From positions 62,001 to 126,000 of the forward strand of contig WBMV01006439.1 in NCBI GenBank assembly GCA_013396655.1: a stretch of 64,000 nucleotides of DNA, in the 5' to 3' direction. The DNA comes from Campylorhamphus procurvoides (Eukaryota; Chordata; Aves; Passeriformes; Dendrocolaptidae). The notes beneath the pieces are model-generated. The model searched no databases and was not told the origin of the DNA. It worked only from the letters and a program-made list of their open reading frames with translations. The stretch's first letter is position 1. The number at the start of each line of letters is the position of its first letter. The position numbers and the translations under genes are program-made. Positions 1 to 11,932 of this stretch are shown in pieces.

Positions 1-1926
1 TGACCTTGCCTTTCTTATTTATATCTATAACACTATTTAAAGCTAAGGATAAGAACATACATATCATGAACTGACTTGTATATCACTGAAATTGATTCAC
101 CACTGTAACATCAAATATTTACCCTACCTAGAGCTACAGGGAATTCTAAGGTTATTTTGTTGGAGCCCAAGCAAGATGAACTAAGAATTTCTGTTAATTA
201 TTAGGCTATAATAAAAAATATGATTTGCCCCCTCCCAGAGATATCATATGCATACGATCTCTCCATCCCAGGGAAAACCTCAGTTGGTGTGAATATAATC
301 AATTGCTGCAAGGAGTCACTTCAAATGTATCAACTAAAAGTAATTATCAGTACAGGAAAGTGATTAAAATTACTTAAAATTAAGATTTCAGCTTGTCATG
401 GTTATTTCTATGCAAATATGCTGTATTTTTTCAACCAATACACAAGTATTAATTAAAAGTAGACTAAAGTTTTGAACAGCAAGGAAGTTTTAAAATTCCT
501 GCTGTAAACCTAATTACTTGAGCCTCATCTCCAAATGAAAGTCATATTTTTTGCTTGCTGCATCTGTTTTTACTCCCCTTTTCTAATGAAGAAAGGCATC
601 ATACAATGCCCTGTCAAATTACATGAGGGCTTGAGAGTATCAATCAATTTCCTTTATAGTAACTAGCTGTAACAACTCAGAGTGGTATGCTCTATTACAA
701 ATCTATTTTTATATGAAATACTTGTCTCCCAGTATATGAGTTGAGTGATTTAATCCTCAGGATATGACATTAAAATTTTTCCACAACTTGCAATGGAAAC
801 CATGGGAAGCACTTTTGTTGATTGGGTCTACTCAGTCATATTTGATTGATAGTTTCAGCTCTTCTGAAAGATGGCTTGATAACCTTAGAACTCCTAGGAG
901 GTCAGTCTGCTCAGTGTATATAGGGCCCTCAGCTAAAATGATGCATTTCATGTATATCATATATGGAATGCCAAACTCATCAAAACAGTGCATGATACCT
1001 GCAAAACTATCATTTGATATAGGTTGTCCTTGGACCGTAAGAGTAGAATAATCAAAAATCTAAGAATCTGCATGAGTCGGCTTTCCTTTGAGCATCATTC
1101 TGTAGTGAGGCAGAATTGAATACAGATCAGGAAAAATATTCAGTTTAATAAATTTTATTACTTTCCTTGCTTGTTTTTAATTATCTGAAACAATATGTTA
1201 GTACACTTGACTTTGGGACCAATTTCAGATGTTCAGTGAGCTTTCTATTTGTTCAAGAAAATCTCTTTCTCCACTTTCTCATTCCCAAAATATACTTCAA
1301 GACAGCATGTGATTAGTTCATAGTTGGACTGTGAGAAATCGGCAGGAACTCTTGAAAAATTCAAGGTGTGGATGGCAACTTGAAACACCTGTGTAAAGCT
1401 TTGACAGGAGAACCTGCAAAAGCACTTAATAAATGAAAGAACTCTGCCATGGTTAATCTAAAAGCCTTTTTTTGTTGTTGTTTTTTTGTGCAGCTCTTCT
1501 CAAGCTTGAAATAATATAGTTTAATAGTTGACATTTTCTGAATTAGTTGAATGAAGTTATAAAATGCTAACTATCAAGTGCCAAAGAATCATCTACTGCC
1601 TGAAAGTATGCTGTTTTCTCTTTGTTTTCCTTTTTATGGTCTCTTGTGGCTTGGAAATATGGCATGAATCTACTTCCTGTTTTCAGAGTTCTGGTTCTGG
1701 TGGAGCTTCTGAAGTCTTCCTTCCTCTTCTTGAGATATTTATGTACTGTGTTCAGAGATTATGAGGGGTAAAGCAATCACATTCTGATTCATTCATGATA
1801 AACCTATATAATAAATTAAAAGTGTTTGTAAGTATTATCTGGCTTTCAGACCAGACGCTGCAGAGTGAATTGCACAGAGAAGCTTAAAAATATTTACTGT
1901 AATTTTAAACATGAGCATGTTTAATT

Positions 1927-1945
1927 AAAACAAAACAAAACAAAA
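1927..1945. repeat. (AAAAC)n simple repeat
   Basis: Three to four units of a pentamer AAAAC lie in an A-rich stretch. It is a short low-complexity tract with no evident function. Confidence 0.7.
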
Positions 1946-4096
1946 ATATAAGTTGCCTGGGCAAACAGACAGGCTGATACTTTGTTTAGGGAATTTTAAA
2001 TTTTATTATTTTTTAATGTTCCCTTACTACACCTTTTCTGTGTGTCTCCACAGTACACTGAAGACAAGAACTTGTTAATGGTCTTAGTTCCCCTATAACT
2101 CTATCATCAGACCAGACTGTGAATTATGACGAGGATGAGACTATGAATTGTACTGACTGAAAGTATCTAGCTGATCAACACTATGAGTGTTCAGTAAACA
2201 GATTCTTTCACTCATCTACATAGACTGTTGCTGCTGCTTGACATCTCTTCTGGGATTAGACTTTACAAAAGAAAGGTCATAGGGAAAAATATTTCCTCAG
2301 CTGCCATTTACATTCATGCCCACATTTGATTATACAGAACTCACATCCTCTTCTCAGTATGCATTGAATATGACAAAGACTGATGATTTGAAACCTTTCT
2401 ACAAATTTCTGAGATAGGAATGTGAAAATAAACTGAAACTTTTACTTAATTAAAATATTTTTCCCCCATACTCGTAAAAAATTACTTGAGCAGGCAGTGT
2501 TGAAATATGTAAAAAATCTCTCTTGCTCAAGAGTAGATGTGACATATTTCAGTATAAATATTTGAAGTACAGAAGTTCTGAGGGAGGGAATGGAGAAGAA
2601 AAGACATTCAGTAGTAACTTTATGGTAAATGCAATGAATGCTTTTGTTTCATACAACAAACTGCCTGTGGATTTTTGTAGGAAGCTAAGTAAATAAAATC
2701 TATTCCTTGTCAACCAACAAACCTAGTCCATTTTGTTTATGAAGTTTATAAGATGAATTTAGTGAAAATTGGAAAGATTATTTCTTAATATGTTAAACAT
2801 TATTATAAAGTTTTGGTAAGTATATTGTTCATTAAATAGTTCAAACTCATTCAGTCTTGCTGTCTCAGTAGTGTAAGAGATGACTTGAAGGATTTTTTCC
2901 AGATTTAAAATTAAGAATTTATCTTGTCCAGGCTAAACAAAAGAGCTTACACTATGGAATATTTATCTTTGTAGTTGTATAAAACAGTAATAGCACAGGA
3001 GATATAAAATGCACATTAATGCATGGCTCTAGATTTGATTATCTTATTAAAGATAGTAATACAGATAAATATCTATGAGGGAAAAAAGTTATCTTGCTGG
3101 AGAAGAAATACTACCAGCACAGTTTAATATTCTTTTCTGCAAAGCTAATATGGAAGAGGTTGTGAAGTTTTGGCAATGGACTCTTACACATGTGTACATA
3201 CAGACAGTTTATGTTTACTTTTATGATGCTTTAATCACTAGGACTAAGGTACAGTCTCATCTTTGTCAAGCTCCTTTTCTAGAATCTTTGTTCTGTAAAA
3301 GTCACCCCAACTAATCACAGTCTCCAGAGTTGAAATAATTTAAAAACAGAGAATAAACTAAGTGCCTAGTTAAAATTCTTTCTGGTATCTGAGTTTATTC
3401 CTCTGCCAATTAAACGTATAAATAATGCAGCCAGAGTTTATTGCATAGGGTTTATTTTTGCCTTTCCTAAGAAGACATTTCAATCACAACAAGGTTTCAG
3501 AGCTGGTCTCCAAGTTCAACATGCAGAATGACATATTAATTAAGTTTACTTTTCCATTATAAAAGTGCCAGTGTTAACTACTCTGAGAAAAAGAAAATTA
3601 TAGTTTGGTACTAATAAATTGTGTGTTGTGGCAGAGAATACAAGATTTTGGAAAGTGTAGGAGAAGAAAAGAGAAATATATCTACTATTTTTAGAAGGCA
3701 TATTTTGTCAGTCACTGACATCTTTTATTGCTGCAGTTGTAGATGGTATGTGGATCAGATAAAATTATCAAGACATGCAATAAAGTGTATCAGTGGGATT
3801 GTGAAAGTGATTAACCCTATGAAACACAGTACAATAAATAAAGGTGAAAAAATGGACTTGTGGATTCTATGCTTTCAAAAACTTGCCTTGGTAAAGACAC
3901 GACTGTTATACATTTGTACATTTCCAAAAGGAGAATATACCCTCAAGGTAGTTCAAGCAACTGATGAATATCTCCTAATCTGTACTTTTCCTTTATATCA
4001 GAATACCTTCTTATGTGCTACTCCTCACATTCAGAAGTGATGCAGTTTGCATTTAATTTAGTAACATCTAGAAATCCTCATTTAATTTAGGTGTTT

Positions 4097-4116
4097 ATCT
4101 AGAGAGATCTAGAGAG
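4097..4116. repeat. Perfect 10-bp tandem duplication
   Basis: The unit atctagagag occurs twice back to back without mismatch. It looks like a small slippage duplication. Confidence 0.85.
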
Positions 4117-5052
4117 CAATATCTCCAGAAACTCATTATCAAGGAACCAACAAGGAATATTTCTTGTAAAGTCAGGTGATGAATGATAAAAAATTTGTCA
4201 GGCTTATTGAGCAGGAGATCAAACTATTTATTGTGATTGTATGCTACAACAATTATTTAGACACAGCTGTTTGGTTTTCTTGACCTATTCTTTGATTTGT
4301 TTGAATTACTTTTCCCTTTCACATGATTTTAGATCCTGATGCTCTCAATTTTGTGCAAAGATTAGGACTGTATCTAAAGGACAAATGTAGTTGACATATT
4401 GAAAATGCTGAAATGGGTCAGGTTGTGCAAAGATTTCTTTGTTTGCTGGTTCAGTACTTAGACATTACCAGTTATTTCAAGTGATACAATAAATAAATTA
4501 TTTTTAAATTATGTGTCATAATATTTCAGAGATATGTACATGACACCAGGGTATGACATACAATCAAAAAAGTTTGCCAGTTTGCCACACCACATACAAA
4601 TTGTGACAGAAACATCAAGCAAGTGTTGCCTTAGGGTTTTCATGAATTTGTGGATTTTTATACTTCTAGGTATACTTCTCACAGATAGCATAGCTAACAA
4701 CCTCTAACCCTGTGTTAGCTGTCTTAAGGGTCAGATAATAGCTGGAACACTGCGCTAAGAAAACATGTACCAGAGCTAAGGCAACTCGATACCATGTTAG
4801 TCAAAACAAGAAAGCAAAGCCCAGCAACCTTGGAGAAGCTCCAATAAGGCAAAGGGGTCTTAAGACCTCCAACTCAATTCTAAGAGAGGCATGCCATGAG
4901 GCGGAACCAAGGGAAGTTCTGGGCATGGACATTTCTTAGATTGGATGGGACCTTTAGATATGATAATTGAGTATAGTTACAAAATTAGCATGCTGCCACG
5001 TAGAAGGGAGCTTTTCTGCTTTCTCCAGCTCTCCTACATTTTATTGATATTT

Positions 5053-5079
5053 TCTCTCTCTCTCACACACACACACACA
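5053..5079. repeat. (TC)n(AC)n microsatellite
   Basis: A short TC run passes directly into an AC run. It lies inside the LTR-like segment and is likely length-polymorphic. Confidence 0.85.
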
Positions 5080-5111
5080 GACTCTCTGCTGCCCAGCCTG
5101 GTGTGGTGCCC

Positions 5112-5112
5112 N
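5112..5112. other. Single undetermined base (N)
   Basis: One ambiguous base lies in a C-rich stretch just after the TC/AC microsatellite. It probably marks a base-calling or consensus ambiguity. Confidence 0.95.
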
Positions 5113-5306
5113 CCTAGCACCAGTCTTTTCTATCTGTTACTTATCAACATGTGTTGTACTCTTTTATACTTTTTATACTTTATATACTCTTTTATACTCC
5201 TTTATATTCTGTACCCCAAAAAACCCTATCAGTAAAAGAACTCTTCTCTGCTTTACCTACATAAAGTTGTCTTGGAAAGGTTTTTCCCCTTCCTTAAGGC
5301 AACACA

Positions 5307-6319
5307 AGCTTAAGGGACACATGAGGGTCATTGTTAGAACATCCTTTTTTATATTATATCCTTATACTCAATATTTGGATAGCTTGTCAAACCAAAGAAT
5401 TTTGAATTTTTGAATAAGGTAAAAGGGGTTTTTGATTAGGAGACAGCATTAGAAGAAACAGTGGATAAGACTTCCAAGCAGCTGACCCTTGTTAAATGCA
5501 GAGGATGTTCCATTCCATGAATAAGCAAGGTAAAAATGCCCAAAGATGACAAATAAATACCTGTAAGAATCAGCTCCACAAAAAGACCTTTGGCATTTTG
5601 AACAAGAAGAATAGAGGACATGAGATTGCTCTGGGGATATCTAAGATACAGCCAGCTATCTTTTTCTCCTAAAGCTGCTAAACACTGAAGAAAGGCCATG
5701 CATTAGAAATACAAATGATTTTGATCTTAAGAAAATGATTTTGTTAACCTGCTAGGAAACAGAAATGCAAGATTACAGAAATGAGAAAGCAAATAGATGA
5801 TTTATCTTGTATGAATGTAGTCAACACTCACATTCGACTGCCTTGTAAGAATAACACAGGAAAAAGATCGTAACAGTATCTGGAGAAAAAAAAAGTGAGA
5901 ATTACAGTTTGAAAGGAACTAAAGGGATTACTTAAATTATATTGTCTTTAGCTAAACCTGAGGTTTTCACAAAGGTACAGACTAAGGAACAAACAACCTG
6001 CTAAAGTTTTGGTAATACTAAAAGGTAAAATAGGGATTATTTGAGAAAAAGTTGATTTAAAACAAAAATCTAAATAAATTATTAGCATTGGTGAGTTAAG
6101 TAGCAAGATTCTCAACTTGGAACATGTCTTTATGGGGTGAATCTGAGGAATTGGTGGGAACACAGCAGAGGAAGCTTTTTGAGAGTTCTAGTTCAATGGA
6201 CAATAGAGAGTCACAAGGACCGAATTACAGATTCTTGAGAGTTGTAGGGAAATTGCTGATGGTGAAATTACTCATCTGCTACATGCAGTGACAACCTGGT
6301 ATTTAGTCATGTGTGATGG
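5307..6319. other. Unique non-coding DNA
   Basis: I see no gene or recognisable element between the LTR-like segment and the CR1. Minus-strand frames at 5436-5699 (87 codons) and 5948-6163 (71 codons) show no known motif. The left boundary of the following CR1 is soft, so some decayed CR1 sequence may begin before 6320. Confidence 0.6.
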
Positions 6320-7300
6320 GTGGACTCAGATGGAAAAGAAATTGGTTGGACAGTCATGTCCGGAGAGTAGTGGTCAACAGCTCAATAGACATCAGTTCCA
6401 AGTGGTATCCCTCAGGGGTCCATATTGGGAGCAGTGTTATTTAATATCTTCATTAATGTCGTAGATGAAGAGATTAAGGGCACCCTCAGTGAGTTTGCAG
6501 ATGACATGAAGCTGAGTGGTGTGGTTAACACACAAAGGACAGAATGCCATCCAGAGGGACCTGGACAAGTTTGAGAAATGGCCTCATGGGAATTTCATGC
6601 AGTTTAACAAGACCAAGATAACTCAGATATCAGTACAGCTGAGGGATGAACAGACCAAGAGCAGCCCTCCCAAGAACATGCAGGTCCTGGTGAATGAGAA
6701 GCTGGACATGACCCAGCAATGTACACTTGCAGCCCAGGAAGTCAATTGTATCCTGGGCTGCATCAAAAGAGATGTGACCAAGACAGGTGATACTTCTCCT
6801 CTACTCTTCCCTGGTGAGACACCACCTGGAGTGTTCATTTGCCTCTGGGGTCGTCAGCACATGAAAGACATCGACCTGTTGGAACAAGTCCAGAGTGTGG
6901 GGGACAATGGAATGATCAGAGGGGTGGAGCACTTTTCCTATCAGTTGGGGCTGCACAGCTCTGTGGAGACCTTAGAGTAGCCTTCCAGTACACAAAAGAG
7001 CTGGAGAGGAACTTTCTACAAGGGCATGTACTAATAGGACATGGAGAAATGCATTTAAACTGAAAGATAGTAGGTTTAGATTAGTTATTGGGAAGAAATT
7101 CTTCACTGTGAGTGTGGGGAGGCACTGAAAAAGTTGCCCAGAGAAAGGTATCCTCCGTCCCTGTGAGTCTTCAAGATCAGGTTGGATGGGGCTTGGATTA
7201 ACCTGGTATAGTGGAAGGTGTCCCTGACCATGTCAGGGAGGTTGGAACTAGATGATCTTTAAGGTTCTTGCCAGCCTCAGCCCTCCTATGATTCTGTGAC
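6320..7300 (+). mobile_element. CR1 LINE, 5'-truncated, sense orientation
   Basis: This is the 3' part of a CR1 non-LTR retrotransposon: the end of the reverse transcriptase (RT) frame, then the 3' UTR. Translation shows the conserved PQGSILG block (from 6410), then NIFIN and the catalytic-site FADD at 6493-6504. It continues with [24 protein letters not shown], a degraded LERVQ-like block and MIRGVEHFSY, which is the order seen in CR1 RT C-termini. The element ends at 7300 with the CR1 terminal motif attctgtga. It is 5'-truncated, as most CR1 copies are. The lower-case divergence and internal deletions indicate an old copy. The start is approximate. Confidence 0.92.
6410..6980 (+). pseudogene. 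CR1 reverse transcriptase remnant, frameshifted
   Basis: The palm motif region (PQGSILG through FADDMKLSG) reads in the frame starting at 6410. The following segment ([10 protein letters not shown] through EHFSYQ) reads in the frame of 6516-6980. The two frames differ, so a frameshift lies at about 6530-6550. Only the C-terminal part of RT is present; the N-terminal fingers and the endonuclease domain are missing. The enzyme would have copied element RNA at a nicked chromosomal target. This copy cannot make a working protein. Confidence 0.88.
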
Positions 7301-8779
7301 TCACATGTAGAATGGGGGAACAGAGCGCAAAATCCAACAATCTTTGAAGCAGATATTGGGTAAATGAGGAAATTGCAGGCTAAGTCCTGGGCATTGTAAA
7401 AGAGTGCAGTGTGATAGGAATGACAGTTCTAGCTGTCCACCAAGTCCACATAGTGCAGGGATCTACTTTTACAAAGACTAGTTTACGTTTTTCAGTAGTT
7501 CTGAATACAGCTCCCAATATTAAAGAGATTAGTCAGACTTCACTTGCTCAGAACAGGATTAAATTCTCCAGAAAACTGAAACTCTTGAGGAGAAAAAGCT
7601 ATTCAAACTGAGTGTTAAAGTGTATTCTTTAAAATAAGGAAACTAGTTTTATAAGAAATGATCAGAAGCCCATCTTCCAGAAGTGAGTGCACTAATTGTA
7701 TTTTCCACTGGATTTTCTTCTTGGAATTAAAAACTGGAGTGACTTTTTCCTTAACTTGTTAGACTTCTGTAAATAAAGCATCTGCCGTTTTTTAAAGTCA
7801 TTATTTCTGTTATCTTAGCTGTGGTTCATGTGTAGATGAAGTATTTGTGCACTTGGTGTCTCCTACTGGACACAAATTCTGCACATTTAAATTCTCAGAC
7901 TGCTAAACACTGAGAGTAGTTGTTCATATATGTTAGCTTTACAAACTGATACTGTGAAAAATCTGATTTTTTAATATAAAACAGATTTACACTTGCTGTT
8001 CAGGTAGCTTCACTGGATTTTGATTCTATTGAATTTAATTTTGCTTGTGAGCCCAGAAAAACCTTTTTACCTTTTTTTCGAGGTTTAACTGTAGCTTTTT
8101 CATTCAGCAGGTTTGTCTGAATATTAACAGCTATACTTTTAGAGGTTTCACAATTGGTTTTGTAATAGAATAATACAAGAAAAATCAGTTTTCAGCAAAA
8201 AATGTATTCAGATTTATCTGAAAAAAAATCACATATTTTCAATGTATGGACTCATTTTTATAGTTAAAGCTGTTTCTATGGTGCCAAGAAGTAAAAATAA
8301 CCCTGAAGCTCTATTAAAATATAAATAATTATATTTATCTCTTTTTTTTTTAGTAGGTTTATGCCTTAAGGATGAGAGATATAGGATTTTCATGGGGTTG
8401 TTTTTGGTTTTAGTTGGAGTTCTGGCTTTTTAAAAAATTTTAATTAAGCACCACTAGAAAAACCTGTAAGTTGTGTTCCATTGTTATTTTATTAGTCTCA
8501 TGATCAAAAAAAATCAGAAAAAGCCTACCAAGAAATGTTTATTATTTCACTTTCAGATAAGACTGACTTGGCAAATTGTGTATGACTGACTACTTGCCTC
8601 TCAGTCAGCTGCAAAATTTAACCATTATTGGGGTGATCAGCTTGGTGTTTACTAGAATGCTCAGGAGCAGAACAGGAAGAGTTTTTGAATGTCCTTTTCT
8701 GTCCAACTGATGGACAATTCAGGACTTCCTTTCTTTCTAACAACTGGTGTTCAGTGTTCTGAGGGAACCTGGTCAGAGT
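7301..8779. other. Unique AT-rich non-coding DNA
   Basis: No gene or element is recognised. The stretch has several A and T homopolymer runs (for example near 8220 and 8340) and only short open frames such as 7411-7611 (+), which carries no recognisable motif. Confidence 0.6.
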
Positions 8780-8868
8780 TCAGAGCTGACCCTGCTTTGA
8801 GCAGGGGGCTTCACAAGAGACCCCCAGAGGCCCCTTCCAGTCTGAATCACCACCTGTGATCCCATGAC
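8780..8868 (+). mobile_element. CR1 3'-end fragment, sense
   Basis: The segment reads gagctgaccctgctttgagc, then a G-rich step, cccccagaggccccttcc and a decayed tgtgat terminus. This is the order of the last 90 or so bases of many CR1 families (trailing instability region followed by the terminal octamer). It has no coding capacity. The copy is short and diverged, so family assignment is not attempted. Confidence 0.75.
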
Positions 8869-10857
8869 AGCAAACACACTGGACTGACTCTGGGTTTAGG
8901 CTTACAACTCCTCCCTTTCCAGCTGCATAGTGTCACTTCCAAAGGAGGTTGATTGTCAAATCATTCCCTTAGCAGGCTGAGCTCTGAGTGATGACTAAGC
9001 TACTTCACCTGTCCTCTGTATGGATGAGGTGAGGCCAAGGCAATGGCCTATGAGGCTTCCACAGGGTGAACACTTAGGCAAGATGGGAAGATGGCAGCAG
9101 AGCATTCCCACCAGGCATGGTGGGAAAAGCCAGACATAGAGGAATAAGGGTGTTAAGCAACAGAAAGGGGGACAAATGCACTAAAATGCAATATATGTAC
9201 TGAGAAGCCACAGTGTAGCTGCTTTTGGTCTCCAGACAAGAAACGTACAGAGAAAAGAAGAAAGCTGGAGTCAGTATGGTCCTGTGGCAGGGAAGTCTGT
9301 AGGTAGAAAGTGTTTTAAAACTGGCAGTCTTGCATGTTAAACCACCATGGAGCAATCCCTGCAGAGATTTCAGGTGCCAAGTGTGAGCTACTACACTAAC
9401 CAGAGCCATGCTCTGTGTTTCAAAAATGTTTTATTTGATTACCTTCAAAATTCAACCAGCTTCTGGGAAAACAAAGTGTCTCAAATCTTTTATGAAAGAA
9501 AGATTTTGGGAACATATAAAACTAATCTAATGAGAAATACAGAAAAAGAAGCAGGAAAAAACTCCAAGCTCAGAACATGAATCACCTTTCAACCCCAACT
9601 GTATAATCATTACTATAATTAAATCCTCATAATTTAAGTTATGCTTCACTCAACATAAAATTGATGACTTATGTTTTAATGGGAATTTTATTGTATTCCA
9701 GTAATCTGTTTTGTATAAATTAAGTCTCTAGGGTAAAATAATCATTTTGAAGCATACATTTGTTTGGATTTCTTTTCACACTACAACAGTTCTTATGCTG
9801 AAAGTGGCTAATGCTCTCACAATTTGGAAACAAGGCAATGATTTACAGTCTGTGGTATTAATTAAATAAGAATCACATTGACAACAGGAGACTTACCAAA
9901 AAGAAAAAAAAATGGAATGCTCTTTAACACTAATCCCCAGCACTTACAGCTTATGCTTGAAGAAGGGTGAATTATTTTAGTCTAAATCCCTTTACTATCC
10001 ATGCTCAAAAATTTTTTATTTTCTCCAACATATATTTGAGTCTCAGTTTGTTTATGTGGTTCACAGAGGAAAGCAGCAGTCCTTGGCTCGTGGCAGAGAA
10101 TAGCAAGCTGCCATGAGTATCTCTGGTGATGCCCATACCCATGAGAGAAAAAAAAAAAGGAAATAGTAAAGTTGCCATCACTGCAGACCAGCCAGAACAG
10201 GACAGCAAACAATAAGACCTGCAGAGACAATGGAAACAACAGTTTTGCAGTATCCTGCAGTAGATGTTAGGTGTTTCACCCATTTTACCTCACAGACACA
10301 TCTTCATGGGCTGTACACTTGTGTCTCAAGCTGCTCACCCTCCGTGTGAACTGATACTTGGAGCTTCCATTGTATAGGAAAATATTACTTTTACTTACTT
10401 CAAATCCAGTTTTGATAACAATTTATGCTGCCTCAAAAAATTTGGGAAGTCCTATTTCTTTGCCCAGCTACCTCCTACAACACAAGGTTGCTAGCTCCTT
10501 AAATAAAAACCTTTTTTTGCATTATGTTTACATTTTGTGGATAAATACTTTGTGTGTTGTCTCTTCTTTTTTTTCTCTAAACCCTTTAGGGCAAAAGTTC
10601 CCTGAGCATGTTGGCTAATGGGAAACTGACCCCAGTGTCAGAAAGCTTACTGCAAAGGGCTATGACGCCTGTGAATTTAAGAAATATGTCAACTCCTAAC
10701 TGAAAAGTTATCCAAGAGATTGAAAAAAGAGAAAAATAAGAGGTCACCAAATCAATGCAGAGAGAGAATAAAAAAATTAAGAATGTATCTTTGAAAAAGG
10801 CAGATATTTCAACAGCAGGGTTGGTAATTTAGGGCAGGATTTGGTTTAAGTCGTAAA
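8869..10857. other. Unique non-coding DNA
   Basis: No gene is recognised. Frames at 9074-9409 (-, 111 codons), 9982-10239 (-), 10005-10283 (-) and 10358-10618 (+) overlap each other or lack domain motifs. An old, unrecognisable repeat may contribute around 9080-9130, where gcattcccaccaggcatggtggga gives a short imperfect inverted repeat around ccaccaggcatggtgg. Confidence 0.55.
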
Positions 10858-11832
10858 ATCATAGAATAATAGGGTCATTTATACAGCAAAAGAATCACAG
10901 GATCAACTAGGTTGGAAAAAACCTCTAAGATCATCAAGTCCAAACTATGACCCAAAACCACCTTGTCAACTAGACCATGACACTAAGTGACACATCCTGT
11001 CTTTCCTTAAACACTTCAAGGGATGGTGACGCCACCACCAACTTGAACAGCCCATTCCAATGCCCAATCACAGACAGGTTCTGTAAAGAACTTCTTCCTA
11101 ATATCCAATCTCAACCTTCCCCGCTGCAGCTTAAGACTATGTCCTCTCACCCTGTCGCTAGTTGCCTTGGAGAAGAGACCAACCCCCACCTGGCTACAAC
11201 CTCCTTTCAGGTAGTTTTGAAGAGCAATAAGGTCTCCCCTGAGCCTCCTTCTCTCCATGCTGAACAATATCTCAGCTACTCCTCACAGAACTTGTGCTCC
11301 AGACCCTTCACCAGCCCTGTTGCCCTTGTCTGGACAAGCTCCAGCACCTCAACATCCTTCCTAAACTGAGGGGCCCTAAACTGGACATGGTACTGAAGGT
11401 GTGGCTTCACCAGTGCCAAGTACAGGGGAAGAATCACTTCCCTGGTCCTGTTGACCTGGTCCTGGCCTGATACAGGCCAGAATGTCATTGACCTTGGCCA
11501 CCTGGGCACACTGCTGACTCATGTTCAGTCTGCTGTCAATCAGAACCCCCAGGTCCCTTTCTGCCTGGCCACTCTTCAGCCACTCTGTCCCCAGCCTGTA
11601 GTGCTGCAGGGGGTTGTTGTAGTCAAAGGGCAGAACCCAGCATTTGGTCTTTTTGCCATACCATAACCACCTCATACCATTGGATTCAGCCCATCTATCC
11701 AGCCTGCCCAGGATTCCTGCAGAATCCTCCTACCCTCCAGCAGATGGACACTTCTCCCCAACTTGGTGTCATCTGCAAATGTGCTAATGGTAGATGCAAT
11801 CCCTTCATCCAGATCATCAATAAATATATTCA
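10858..11832 (-). mobile_element. CR1 LINE, 5'-truncated, antisense orientation
   Basis: Read on the minus strand this is a CR1 from mid-RT to the 3' end. The terminal CR1 octamer region (plus strand atcatagaat and agaatcacagg) lies at 10858-10901. RT pieces appear in order from the right: [10 protein letters not shown] and FADDTKLG (plus-strand 11757-11779), then [20 protein letters not shown], then [22 protein letters not shown], then [18 protein letters not shown] and [14 protein letters not shown], which is the CR1 C-terminus. These sit in several frames, so the copy is dead. It is better preserved than the CR1 at 6320-7300. Confidence 0.93.
11016..11830 (-). pseudogene. CR1 reverse transcriptase remnant in several frames
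   Basis: The C-terminal RT coding region of the antisense CR1 is broken into open pieces at 11672-11830, 11376-11675, 11276-11509 and 11016-11267. Consecutive pieces overlap or switch frame, which requires at least two frameshifts. The FADD catalytic-site motif is retained, followed by TKLG. The fingers and endonuclease regions are absent through 5' truncation. The order and spacing fit CR1 rather than another LINE class. Confidence 0.9.
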
Positions 11833-11932
11833 TAAAGATCATTAAGATCAACAAGTCCAATTCTAAAGCTGACACTGGCAAGTCCACCATTAAACCATTC
11901 TCCTAAGAGCCATGTCTACAAGTCTTCTTACA
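11833..11932 (-). mobile_element. Second CR1 3'-end fragment abutting the first
   Basis: Plus-strand aagatcaacaagtccaattc, followed by ctgacactggcaagtccacc and attaaaccattctcctaag, is the reverse complement of the 3' UTR of a CR1 family. It is a different piece from the RT sequence immediately to its left, so it belongs to another copy or family. The neighbouring CR1 ends at about 11832 where this begins. The simplest reading is an older CR1 fragment into or next to which the larger copy inserted. Without an alignment the exact junction is uncertain by several bases. Confidence 0.7.

Larger units (their letters stand above)
1..4710. other. Unique AT-rich non-coding DNA
   Basis: I see no gene, RNA gene or recognisable transposon in this stretch. 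Many runs of A or T break every reading frame. The longest frame is 139 codons at 3621-4040 (+); it has no recognisable domain and no repeat or low-complexity bias, and its length is about what chance gives in 64 kb of AT-rich DNA. Small local repeats occur at 1927-1945 and 4097-4116. Intergenic or intronic sequence is the best reading. Confidence 0.7.
4711..5306 (+). mobile_element. Possible solo LTR of an endogenous retrovirus
   Basis: The stretch begins tgtgttagc and ends ggcaacaca, so it has the TG...CA termini usual for retroviral LTRs. The inner bases are also imperfectly inverted: gtcttaaggg near the left end and ccttaaggc near the right end. Its length of about 596 bp suits a bird LTR. 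An AT-rich block with several TATACT-like repeats (about 5160-5210) could hold a TATA box. Composition is richer in G+C than its flanks in the middle part. I could not find matching target-site duplications (left flank ends aaccc, right flank begins agctt), no clear AATAAA is present, and no internal retroviral genes lie on either side. Alternatively it is unique sequence with chance inverted ends. The family is not identified. Confidence 0.4.

Noticed and set aside
3621..4040. 139-codon open frame on the plus strand
   Set aside because: It has no recognisable domain, signal peptide or splice context, and its length is compatible with chance in AT-rich DNA.
6623..7063. Minus-strand 71-codon and plus-strand 74-codon frames inside the CR1
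   Set aside because: They are alternative frames of the sense CR1 element and have no separate support.
10977..11369. 130-codon plus-strand frame
   Set aside because: It is the antisense shadow of the CR1 reverse transcriptase remnant, not an independent gene.
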